This document shows positions 1-10,210 of a stretch of 64,000 bases of DNA, piece by piece. The translations under genes were made by a program, and so were the position numbers. Source of the stretch: QHXN01 sp963785125 (lineage in GTDB: Bacteria; Acidobacteriota; Blastocatellia; Pyrinomonadales; Pyrinomonadaceae); the NCBI GenBank assembly GCA_963785125.1, contig CAWATU010000006.1, positions 124,001 through 188,000 of the forward strand, in the 5' to 3' direction. The first letter of the stretch is position 1; every line of letters starts with the position of its first letter. The notes below the pieces were generated by a model that worked only from the letters and a program-made list of their open reading frames with translations, was not told the DNA's origin and searched no databases.

Positions 1-84
1 CGCCGCCGCGAACAGGCAGAGAGCCCCCGTCAGACAGGCCGCGTAGAGCCACCCGCGCAGACGGCAGTGCTTCCCAGATTTCAC
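1..84 (-). CDS. Exported protein, N-terminal fragment (runs off window start)
   Basis: Reading leftward from a GTG at 84, an open frame of 28 codons reaches the window edge. It encodes a classic signal peptide: basic residues (KSGKHCRLR) followed by a hydrophobic run rich in Leu, Ala and Cys that ends in Ala-Ala-Ala. A strong Shine-Dalgarno sequence (GAGGAGGGTGAG) ends just before the GTG, which decides the start. The mature protein lies outside the window, so its function cannot be told. It is divergent from the HD-GYP regulator at 744. Confidence 0.6.
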   Translation of the reverse strand, partial: MKSGKHCRLRGWLYAACLTGALCLFAAA

Positions 85-743
85 CTCACCCTCCTCGGTA
101 TCTGGCTCCAGGGGACTGCTTGTAATGCTTGATGGGGCTTGTAACGGGGCGTGCAGACTTTTCCGGCTGCACACGGATTCGAGCAAGCGCCGTTCCAACC
201 CTCTCCACTCCTCGACCCGCCCCTTCTTAAACGGCCGGGACGGACGTTCAGCGCCCCCGCCCGAACGTCCCGCGCCGACGACCGCCCGGCGTATGTTCTT
301 GATAACAAAGGGAAAGCCCCGGCCCCCGGCCGCGCACGCCGCCGCTTCCCGCACGCGTACGCGCGATACGAGACATTCGTCAGGGTGTCAAAGTCTTGTC
401 ACTCTCTATGTCCTCGGACGCGGCATTGTGCAGCAGGGGCGCGAATCCCGCCGATGCAAATTACACAGCAAGCCGCCTGCCCGGGCCGTTCAAAGGCACC
501 GCGAGAATGTGTATTTACACCGACGGGCGGCGTAAGGATTCCAGATTTGAGATTTGAAATTCGAGAATTTCAATCTCAAATATCCGCTGGCATGACCGTT
601 GCCGGGAGGAGCGGCGCCCTGAAGTCAACCCCTTTGGCATTTGAGACTGTCGCTCAGGCGTCGCGGCGTGCGGGCCGGCGTCCGCGGGCGAGCTGCGCCC
701 CGGCCGGAGTGTCTCGCCGGAACCGACGAGGAGGGGGGATTTC
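85..743. other. Long divergent intergenic region
   Basis: No convincing gene is visible between the leftward exported protein and the rightward regulator. Open frames here have arginine- and proline-rich composition typical of non-coding high-GC DNA. The only structured feature is the AT-rich palindrome at 544-584. The last 15 bases hold the ribosome binding site (AGGAGGGGGG) of the regulator at 744. Confidence 0.5.
544..584. repeat. Heptamer-armed palindrome, GATTTGA family
   Basis: Left arm 544-562 and right arm 565-584 pair almost completely around a 2-base centre. The left arm reads as 7-base steps (GATTTGA, GATTTGA, AATTC). It is AT-rich against a GC-rich background and lies in a divergent region, so termination is not its obvious role. 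An unpaired stretch of similar composition lies at 40651-40685. Confidence 0.55.
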
Positions 744-1976
744 ATGTCGCCGCCGATGAGCCCGATGTCCATGAGAATGAGTTGCGCGCCTTTGCAGGCG
801 TGCCCGGCGCGTCTGCTCGTGGCCGACGACGACGACGCCGTGCGGAGCGTGCTGGCCGAGTTTCTGAGCGCGGAGTACGAGTGCGAGGCCGTCGGGTCGG
901 CCGAGGAGGCGCTGCGTCGGCTGGAGTCGGGCGAGTTTCAGCTCGTCCTGAGCGACATCGCGATGCCGGGGATGAGCGGGCTGGAGCTGATTCCGCGCGT
1001 GCGCGGACTTTCGCCCAACACGCTCGTCATCGTGGTGAGCGGCTCGCAGGAGATCGAGAGCGCCGTCGATGCGCTGCGCGCAGGGGCCTTCGACTACATC
1101 GTCAAGCCCTTCGACCTCGAACACCTACAGTTCGCCGTCCGGCGCGCGCTCGAACACCAGCGCCTGCTCGCGGCCAAGCGCGGCTACGAGACCTACCTCG
1201 AACAGATAATCAAGCAGCGGACGGAGGAACTCGACAGCGCGCTGCGCTCCTGCGAGTGCTCCTACCGCATGACGCTCAAGGCGCTCGTCGCCGCGCTGGA
1301 GACGCGCGACTCCGAGACGCACGGCCATTCGGAGCGCGTCGTCAACTTCAGCCTGCGCCTCGGTCAGGAGTTGGGCTTGACCGCAGAGCAGACGCGCTCG
1401 CTTGAGTTCGGCTCGCTGCTCCACGACATCGGCAAGATCGGCGTCCCCGACGCGATACTTCGGAAGCCTTCCAAGCTGACGGAGGAGGAGTGGGTGTTGA
1501 TGTGCGAGCACCCGCTGCACGGCCAGAAGATTCTCGGCGGCATCGACTTCCTCGAAGGCGCGGCCCGGGTCGTCGCCGAGCACCACGAACGTTGGGACGG
1601 CTCGGGCTATCCGCTCGGGCTGAAGGGTGACGAGATAGACCTGTGCGCGCGCATCTTCGCCGTCGCCGACGCCTTCGACGCGATGGTCAGCGACCGCGTC
1701 TACCGCACGGGCCGCACCTACGAGGCCGCGCTCGCAGAGTTGGACGCCTGCGCGGGCGTCCAGTTCGACCCGCGCGTGGTCGAAGCCTTCCGGCGCGTCC
1801 CGCGCCAGGAGTGGGAGCGCCTGCGACGCTCCCGTCCCGCCGCGGCGGCCGACGGCGGCGGCACCTCACGCACGCAAGCCGCGGCAGCAGCAGCGCCGAC
1901 GGCCGCCGCACAGAACGCGCAACGGCGCTCCCCGCTCGGAGATTTCGGCAACCGCACGCGCATTAGACATTTCTAG
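744..1976 (+). CDS. Response regulator with HD-GYP phosphodiesterase domain
   Basis: A two-component output protein of 410 residues. An N-terminal receiver domain (about residues 22-140) has the acidic cluster ADDDD and the phospho-acceptor Asp at 71 (SDIAMPG). A helical linker leads to an HD-GYP domain (about 170-350) with HDIGK at 227-231, a paired His at 280-281 and GYP at 288-290. HD-GYP enzymes hydrolyse cyclic-di-GMP, so phosphorylation probably controls cyclic-di-GMP breakdown, as in RpfG. The Ala/Arg-rich C-terminal 60 residues look disordered. The start is set by AGGAGGGGGG 7 bases upstream. No kinase is adjacent. Confidence 0.9.
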   Translation: MSPPMSPMSMRMSCAPLQACPARLLVADDDDAVRSVLAEFLSAEYECEAVGSAEEALRRLESGEFQLVLSDIAMPGMSGLELIPRVRGLSPNTLVIVVSGSQEIESAVDALRAGAFDYIVKPFDLEHLQFAVRRALEHQRLLAAKRGYETYLEQIIKQRTEELDSALRSCECSYRMTLKALVAALETRDSETHGHSERVVNFSLRLGQELGLTAEQTRSLEFGSLLHDIGKIGVPDAILRKPSKLTEEEWVLMCEHPLHGQKILGGIDFLEGAARVVAEHHERWDGSGYPLGLKGDEIDLCARIFAVADAFDAMVSDRVYRTGRTYEAALAELDACAGVQFDPRVVEAFRRVPRQEWERLRRSRPAAAADGGGTSRTQAAAAAAPTAAAQNAQRRSPLGDFGNRTRIRHF

Positions 1977-2124
1977 CTCTTGACCGGTCGGGGCGGCGCG
2001 GCGGCCATCCCGGGCACCGCTGAGACTGTTCCGCGGCGCTGTCCACGGCCGGTCAGGTTAGTTTATGATTGTGCGCACACGGACAGGCAGCGGTTGGAGA
2101 GTTTTCGAGCACGGGAGGCTTTAA

Positions 2125-2541
2125 ATGACACAGGGTGCGATGGCAACGGGCGGGCCGTTGGTGATGCTTGTGGAAGACTTCCGGGACACGCGCGAGGTGA
2201 TGCGGCGGATGCTCGAACTGCAAGGGTGCCGCGTGGTCGAGGCGTCGAACGGACAGGAGGCCATCGAGCTGTCGCAACGCGGCGGGCTCGACCTCGTCCT
2301 GATGGACTTGAACATGCCCGTGCTCGACGGCTTCAACGCCACGCTGCGCATACGCGAGTACGAGCGGACGCGCGACGTGCCCGTGGTGGCCGTCACCGCC
2401 TTCGACTCGGCCGAGTCGCGCGCGGCCGCCGGCGCCGTCGGCTGCTGCGACTACGTTGTCAAGCCGATAGACCTTGACCACCTCTCCACGCTCCTCCAGC
2501 GAATTCTGCCCGCACGCAACGGCGCAAAGTCGGAAGCCTGA
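2125..2541 (+). CDS. Single-domain response regulator (CheY-like)
   Basis: 138 residues forming one receiver domain: VEDFRD acidic pocket near residue 15, phospho-acceptor Asp61 in LMDLNMP, a conserved Thr/Ala switch (VAVTAFD) and Lys113 in VVKPID. There is no output domain, so it should act by protein-protein contact or in a phosphorelay. GGGAGGC stands 8 bases before the ATG. It lies downstream of the HD-GYP regulator in the same direction with a gap of about 150 bases, and is followed at once by the hairpin at 2552-2603. A similar receiver protein lies at 40762. Confidence 0.88.
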   Translation: MTQGAMATGGPLVMLVEDFRDTREVMRRMLELQGCRVVEASNGQEAIELSQRGGLDLVLMDLNMPVLDGFNATLRIREYERTRDVPVVAVTAFDSAESRAAAGAVGCCDYVVKPIDLDHLSTLLQRILPARNGAKSEA

Positions 2542-2551
2542 AGAAGAGTCA

Positions 2552-2603
2552 AAAGGCAGAGGGCGGGAGGAAGCTTCATCTCTTCCTTCCGCCCTCTGCC
2601 TTT
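2552..2603 (+). terminator. Hairpin with AAGGCAG-type arms after response regulator
   Basis: Two 22-base arms (2552-2573 and 2582-2603) pair with one mismatch around an 8-base loop, 10 bases after a stop codon. The arm steps roughly by seven (AAAAGGC, AGAGGGC, GGGAGGA), the same unit type as the palindrome at 12379. The position suits a terminator, but there is no clear U-tract. Confidence 0.6.
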
Positions 2604-2722
2604 ATCTATTCACTCAGCTTGCCACGCCGCACCTCACGGGCGAGAATAAAACAACCCCAGCGCCTTTTTACAATGTACCAGACGAACGCGAGCGAAAAGG
2701 TTTCAAAGGAGCGACCGACGCC

Positions 2723-5515
<2,793 letters not shown>

Positions 5516-5577
5516 TAGAATCCGCCGGAGAATCAACCTTGAGCGGGGGCCGCCACGACCCCGGGGAGTCAAACGAC

Positions 5578-6162
5578 ATGGCAACCGAAGTCTTAGAGCA
5601 GGCGACCGAAGAACGCCTCATCCGACGCCGAGCGTCCGCCGCAGAGTTCTGGTCGCTCCCCGAGTCCGTTCTTCCCACCGAGTACATCGACGGGGAGATC
5701 ATCATGGCACCTTCGCCCACCATCGCACATCAGTCCGCGTCGCGGAATATCTTCCGCGGCCTCGATAAGTTCGTGGCGGCCACGGCCGCCGACCAACTTT
5801 TCTACTCGCCCCTCGACGTGCTTCTGCCGAGCGGTGATGTCGTTCAGCCCGACCTCTTCTTTCTAACCAAAGAGGACGTGCGGCGGGCCAGGAAGCAGGA
5901 CCGCATACGCTGTGCGCCGCTGTTAGCGGTCGAGATTCTTTCTCCCGGCACGGCTAAGCACGATACGATCAGGAAGCGCGATTTGTACGAGAGGAACGGC
6001 GTGCGCGAGTACTGGATAGTTGATGTCGAGGATCGAACTGTCGCGCAGCTCGTGCTCCGCAAGAAGCATTACGTTTTGACGGAGCTGGGCGAATCGGATG
6101 TCATCAAGAGCGCAGTCCTGACGAGCTTCGAGATGACGGTGGGCGAGATGCTCGGCGGTTAA
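5578..6162 (+). CDS. Uma2-family (DUF820) PD-(D/E)XK nuclease-like protein
   Basis: 194 residues. It has the family pattern: N-terminal SAAEFWSLPES, IDGEIIMAPSP, VVQPDLFFL with the metal-binding Asp, then LAVEILSPGT and RKRDLYERNGVREYWIVD, where Glu and Lys complete a PD-(D/E)XK-like site. These proteins are abundant in cyanobacteria, Acidobacteriota and Planctomycetes; most members have no demonstrated role. The ATG at 5578 has GGGGAG upstream. It sits 62 bases after the aminopeptidase stop and 27 bases before the next gene, so co-transcription is likely. Confidence 0.85.
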   Translation: MATEVLEQATEERLIRRRASAAEFWSLPESVLPTEYIDGEIIMAPSPTIAHQSASRNIFRGLDKFVAATAADQLFYSPLDVLLPSGDVVQPDLFFLTKEDVRRARKQDRIRCAPLLAVEILSPGTAKHDTIRKRDLYERNGVREYWIVDVEDRTVAQLVLRKKHYVLTELGESDVIKSAVLTSFEMTVGEMLGG

Positions 6163-6189
6163 ACTTACGCGCGAGGGGTTGGCGGGGAG

Positions 6190-6939
6190 ATGCTGAAGGA
6201 CGGGCGGCTCAGGGTCGTCACCTACAACGTGCACAAGTGCATCGGGATGGACCGGCGCGAGCGGCCCGGGCGCATCGCGGCGGTGCTGCGCGAGGTGGAC
6301 GCGGACGTGATCGCGTTGCAGGAGGTCGTGAGCGTCGAGTCAGACTCGTCGCGCGAGGCGCATCAGGCGCGCTTCATCGCGGAGGAGCTGGGCTGCCAGT
6401 TCCACCTCGGCGAGAACCGCAAGCACCGCGGCGGCGCCTACGGCAACGTCGTCCTGACGCGCCTGCCCGTCGCGCACTGCCACAACTATGACATCACCTG
6501 GCGCTGGCAGGAGCCGCGCGGCGCGCTGCGCGTGGACGTGCAGCTCGACGAGCCGGGCGCGCCCGTCGTTCACCTCTTCAACACCCACCTCGGCACGGCC
6601 TTCGTCGAGCGCCGCCACCAGGGGCGCAAGCTGTGCAGCGACTCCGTCCTGCGCGACCCCAAGTTGGCGGGCCCGCGCGTCGTCGTCGGCGACTTCAACG
6701 AGTGGACGCACGGGCTCGCGTCGCGTCTGCTCTCGCAGGAGCTGCGCAGCGCCGACCTGCGCCAGCACCTGCGCACGCGCCGCACATACCCCGGCGCGCT
6801 CCCCTTCCTACACCTCGACCACGTCTACTACGACCACGTGCTCGAACTCGAACGGCTCACGCTCCACCGCAGCCGGCTCTCGCTCGTCGCCTCCGACCAC
6901 CTCCCGCTCGTCGCGGACTTCAAACTCAGTAGGCAGTAG
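6190..6939 (+). CDS. Endonuclease/exonuclease/phosphatase (EEP) family protein
   Basis: 249 residues with all EEP superfamily motifs in order: TYNVHKCIG near the N-terminus, DVIALQEV (metal-binding Glu), FNTHLGTAFVERR, VVVGDFNEW (Asp/Asn pair) and a terminal SDHLPLVADF carrying the catalytic Asp-His. Members are metal-dependent phosphodiesterases acting on nucleic acids, inositol phosphates or phospholipids; the substrate cannot be told here. No signal peptide. GGGGAG directly precedes the ATG. The last codons and the TAG stop (Ser-Arg-Gln-stop) lie in a GTAGGCA repeat arm. Confidence 0.85.
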   Translation: MLKDGRLRVVTYNVHKCIGMDRRERPGRIAAVLREVDADVIALQEVVSVESDSSREAHQARFIAEELGCQFHLGENRKHRGGAYGNVVLTRLPVAHCHNYDITWRWQEPRGALRVDVQLDEPGAPVVHLFNTHLGTAFVERRHQGRKLCSDSVLRDPKLAGPRVVVGDFNEWTHGLASRLLSQELRSADLRQHLRTRRTYPGALPFLHLDHVYYDHVLELERLTLHRSRLSLVASDHLPLVADFKLSRQ

Positions 6940-7050
6940 GCAGTTAAGGCAGGAAGAGTTTAAGGAAACGGGGGCGGCGAGATTAACGACTCGCCGCCCC
7001 CACTCGTTGAGACCCACTCCTTAAACTCTTCCTGCCTTAACTGCCTACTG
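6934..7050. repeat. Two-tier heptamer-armed palindrome, GTAGGCA family, convergent junction
   Basis: Outer arms 6934-6965 and 7019-7050 are perfect 32-base inverted repeats beginning CAGTAGGCAGTTAAGGCAGG. Inside, GGGGGCGGCGAG (6970-6981) pairs perfectly with 6990-7001 around an 8-base loop. It lies between two convergent genes and holds both stop codons (6937-6939 and 7037-7039), so it can act in both directions. The inner GC stem recurs at 38912-38941. Confidence 0.85.
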
Positions 7051-8065
7051 CCATCTGCTCTATCTCTTTGAGGGCAGCGAGGAACTTTTCGTCCTTCATG
7101 AAGCGCGTGAAGGAGCCGTCTGTCCGGGGGTCGGGCATCCGCTCGCCGTTGATCATGTTCTTGCGGCGCGCGAACGCCTGCTTGAGATAGAGGATGGTGT
7201 TGTCGAGGTCGCCCATCTCGGCGTACGTGTTCGCCAGAAGGTAGTGGAACATCGGATAGTCGGGCTCTTTCGAGAGCCCGTATTCGGCCGTCTCTTTCGC
7301 GCGCTTGAGGTCGCCCGAGATGCCGTAGGACATCGTCAGGTTATCGATGAGCACGCGCCAGAGATCACGCGAGAGCTGCGGACTCTGCTTCTCAAGTTCG
7401 AGCGCACGGGCGTATGGGACGGCCGCTGCCTTGTAGTCGCGGCGCATGAAGAGGACGCTCCCCTCACGCATCAAGTCCATGACCGAGCCGCCGGCTGACC
7501 GCAGCTCGCTGGCCGCCGCGGCGACGCCGCCCTCGGCGAACTTGACCGAATCGACGATGTCGTAGAAGAGCTTCTCGTCGCCCGCGCGCCAGCCCACTTT
7601 CGAGAGGTGGATGTGCGCCCAGAAGCCGCCGTGGACGATGTAGGCGTTGAGGTGCTTCTGGTTGACCGGCTGACCCTGGAACTCCTTGATGATGTATTCG
7701 AGCGTCGGAATCTGCTTGTACTCCGCGTTCTTGAAGTCCGTCGGCTTGAGCGGGCTCTTGCTGTAGCCCGAGGCGTCCCAGTCGCGCAGCTCGGCGGCCG
7801 TCTTGTTGTCGGGGATGGGTTCGAGGAAGATGCTGAGGACGTAGCCCCGCGCCTCGTTGCCCGCCATAATGCGACGCCCCTTGCCGTCGCCGCGCAGCTC
7901 GTCCTGCTCGACGACAAAGCCGGGCAGGCTCACCTCCAACGTCCACTTCTCGCCGGGGATCGAGATGCGCCGCACGTCGCCACCGCCCTGCCGCGCCGGG
8001 GCGGCGGCGGCGCAGAGGCACAGTGTGGCGAGCGCGAGCGCCGCTCTCTTCAACTTCATCTTCAT
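7037..8065 (-). CDS. Secreted TPR-containing protein
   Basis: 342 residues. A signal peptide (MKMKLKRAALALATLCLCAAAAPA) leads to a domain of about 150 residues without a recognised fold (GEKWTLEVSLPGF, then FWAHIHLSKVGW), and then to helical TPR-like repeats (about 190-320) with AVPYARALELEKQS and FHYLLANTYAEMGD. Probably an extracytoplasmic scaffold. The ATG at 8065 follows AGGAG by 6 bases. It is the last gene of a minus-strand unit behind two transglutaminase-like proteins, 43 bases after the previous stop. Its final residues and TAA lie in the palindrome arm. Confidence 0.75.
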   Translation of the reverse strand: MKMKLKRAALALATLCLCAAAAPARQGGGDVRRISIPGEKWTLEVSLPGFVVEQDELRGDGKGRRIMAGNEARGYVLSIFLEPIPDNKTAAELRDWDASGYSKSPLKPTDFKNAEYKQIPTLEYIIKEFQGQPVNQKHLNAYIVHGGFWAHIHLSKVGWRAGDEKLFYDIVDSVKFAEGGVAAAASELRSAGGSVMDLMREGSVLFMRRDYKAAAVPYARALELEKQSPQLSRDLWRVLIDNLTMSYGISGDLKRAKETAEYGLSKEPDYPMFHYLLANTYAEMGDLDNTILYLKQAFARRKNMINGERMPDPRTDGSFTRFMKDEKFLAALKEIEQMAVGS

Positions 8066-8108
8066 GACAACTCCTAGTGTGAGACCGTTCCGGCGCGAGC
8101 GCGCTCGG

Positions 8109-10109
8109 TCACTTGCGCGCGAGGACGACCGGCGACTCCTCGCTGGCGCGGACGCGGCCGAAGAAGGCGCGCACCTCGGCGTACTTCTCGGCGGGGATGG
8201 TGGCGGCGCGCTGGACGAGCCTGCGCGTGTAGAGGAGCTGGCCGTCCTTGACCTCGTAGCTCGCCGTGTAGGAGCCGAAGTCCGAATCGAGCTTGACGGG
8301 GTCGGGCAGCTCGTCCACGTCGAAGCCCACGGGCAGCGTGAAGCGCGCCGTCTCGTTGAAGGACTTGCTTTCGAGCACGACCGGGTGCCTGCGCGTCGTC
8401 GGCGCGAGCCAGCCCGTGCCCGTGCGGCCGATGACCGTCGGCTGGAAGACGAGCAGGCGGTTCTGCATCGACTGGCCGTAGCTGGTGGCCGTGAACTCAA
8501 CGTCTAAGGCGAAGCGCCCCTCGGCGTGGTTGTCGGCGGGCTCGATCTTCGTGAACTTCGCGCCCGCGGCCCCCGCCCCGGCCCAACGCTCGATGGCCTT
8601 CTGGTAGTCGCCGCGCGAAAGCTCCTTGAAGACGCCGCGCTCGTAGGCGGCCGACTGCCCCACGGTGCGCTCGCGGACGACCGCCGAGATCGAGCCGTCG
8701 GAAGCGAGCGTCACGTCGGCCGTGCGCTCGACCGTGTTGGCCTCGGGCGGCATGGCGGGCATCCGCATGAGCTGCCCTTCGCCGCCCGCGATGACGAGCG
8801 CCCAGCTCCCCTGCTCGTGGTCGGGCAGATCGCCGACCGGGGTGTTGGTGTCGGTCGGGTCGAAGATGAGCAGACGGCCGAGGGTCGGATGCTTGACGAC
8901 CGAGGGCGCGTTGGTTTCGTCCGAGACCTTGACGGCAATGATGCAGTGGTTGAACTGATGCGGCGAGGGCCACTCGTCGCGCACGTAGGTGCGGTCGCCC
9001 GAATAGATGGCGACGGGGTAGGCCGTGATCTTCAGGACGCGCAGCATGGCGCGCATCAGGTTGGCCTTGTCCTTGCAGTCGCCGTAGTTCTTGGCGAAGA
9101 CCTGCGTGGCCGCGTGCGGACGCATCCCCCCGCCGCGGTTGACGCCCATCTGGACTGAAATCCAGTGGACAGCCTGCGCGTAGCGGCCGACGGCCGCAAT
9201 CTTCTCCAGCTCGGTCTTGCAGTTGGCCGTCAGGTCGCGCGCCTTGAGGGCGAGCGCGTCGTCGGGCTCGGCCTGCGGGTCGTGCAGGGTCGAGAGCCAG
9301 CGCGAGACCTCCTGCCAGTTCTCGAAGCCCGGGATCATCGCGTTGCGCGCGGCGTTGGGCGCGAGGTAGCTGACGGCGAGGCGCGGTGCGAGGCTCGACA
9401 TCGTCGGCGCGTTCGGCTCGTGCTCGATGGGCGGCAGGTCGCGCAGCTCCCACGTGTAGGTCGTCCCCGCGACCGCGGGCTCCAGCTTCGCGTGGTTGAA
9501 GACGACGCCCGCGGCGCGCCAGCCCGCAGGGAGCGTGACCGTGTAGCGTGCGAGGAGCGCCGGCAGGTCGTCCTGAAAGTTCCAGCCGTCCTGCGAGAAG
9601 ACCGTGCGCTCCTCGGTCACCGACTGGTAGCCGAAGACGGTGCCGGGCGCTTCGGCCTCGTCGCGTGCGTTGATAATGCGCGCGCGCGCCTCGTCGTAGA
9701 CATCGTCGGCGAGCGACATGTCGAGCGTCTCGTCCTTGCCATACTTCTTCACCTCGCCGCCCGGGCGCAGGAGCCACGCCTTTAACTCACGCACCTTGCC
9801 CGAGCCGGTGTTGTAGACGGCATGGGCGCTGGCCTCGTCGCGCCCCTCGCGTGCGAGGATGCGGACAGCGTAGTTGGTCGTGGTTACGACGCGCCCGTCG
9901 TCGCCGACAGCGACGCTCTGCTCGTGGTAAAGGACGACGGCCTTGACCCTTTTGTCGTAGGCGGGCGCGGGTGAAGCAGCCGCGGCCTTGAGCCACGCGG
10001 GCATGTCGTCGCCCACGGCTGCGGCCGTGCGCGACGCGGGGCCGCCGGCCGCCGCGAGCAGCGCCGCGGCGCAGAGCGCGACGGCGAAGAGATTCAAACG
10101 TCGGAGCAT
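8109..10109 (-). CDS. Secreted DUF3857 / transglutaminase-like protein (catalytic residues present)
   Basis: 666 residues. Signal peptide (MLRRLNLFAVALCAAALLAAA), a DUF3857 beta domain (about 60-240), then a transglutaminase-like cysteine-protease-fold domain (about 280-430). The likely triad is Cys345 in YGDCKDKA, a His near 388 (QFNHC) and Asp417 in LLIFDPTD. A C-terminal beta region follows (about 520-640). Such proteins are frequent in Bacteroidota and Acidobacteriota; the substrate is unknown. GAAGGA precedes the ATG at 10109. It is the active-looking partner of the paralogue just upstream (10211-12214). Confidence 0.82.
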   Translation of the reverse strand: MLRRLNLFAVALCAAALLAAAGGPASRTAAAVGDDMPAWLKAAAASPAPAYDKRVKAVVLYHEQSVAVGDDGRVVTTTNYAVRILAREGRDEASAHAVYNTGSGKVRELKAWLLRPGGEVKKYGKDETLDMSLADDVYDEARARIINARDEAEAPGTVFGYQSVTEERTVFSQDGWNFQDDLPALLARYTVTLPAGWRAAGVVFNHAKLEPAVAGTTYTWELRDLPPIEHEPNAPTMSSLAPRLAVSYLAPNAARNAMIPGFENWQEVSRWLSTLHDPQAEPDDALALKARDLTANCKTELEKIAAVGRYAQAVHWISVQMGVNRGGGMRPHAATQVFAKNYGDCKDKANLMRAMLRVLKITAYPVAIYSGDRTYVRDEWPSPHQFNHCIIAVKVSDETNAPSVVKHPTLGRLLIFDPTDTNTPVGDLPDHEQGSWALVIAGGEGQLMRMPAMPPEANTVERTADVTLASDGSISAVVRERTVGQSAAYERGVFKELSRGDYQKAIERWAGAGAAGAKFTKIEPADNHAEGRFALDVEFTATSYGQSMQNRLLVFQPTVIGRTGTGWLAPTTRRHPVVLESKSFNETARFTLPVGFDVDELPDPVKLDSDFGSYTASYEVKDGQLLYTRRLVQRAATIPAEKYAEVRAFFGRVRASEESPVVLARK

Positions 10110-10130
10110 GTTCTTAATTCCTTCCGGGTG

Positions 10131-10207
10131 AGTACTGAGGACTGAGTGCTGAGTACTGAGTTGAAGAGCGGGCCGTGTCTCCCACTCAGTCCTCAGCACT
10201 CAGTACT
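10131..10207. repeat. Heptamer-armed palindrome, ACTGAGG/ACTGAGT family
   Basis: The left arm (10131-10161) reads AGTACTG, AGGACTG, AGTGCTG, AGTACTG, AGT. The right arm (10184-10207), read on the opposite strand, is AGTACTG, AGTGCTG, AGGACTG, AGT. The arms share unit types but differ in number (four against three) and order, so they match as arrays rather than as exact inverted copies. It lies between the two DUF3857 genes, 3 bases after the upstream stop codon. Confidence 0.85.
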
Positions 10208-10210
10208 TCT

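Noticed and set aside
125..759. Two overlapping open frames in the first intergenic region.
   Set aside because: Both are Arg/Pro/Ala-rich, overlap each other in different frames and cross the GATTTGA palindrome; no ribosome binding site or motif.
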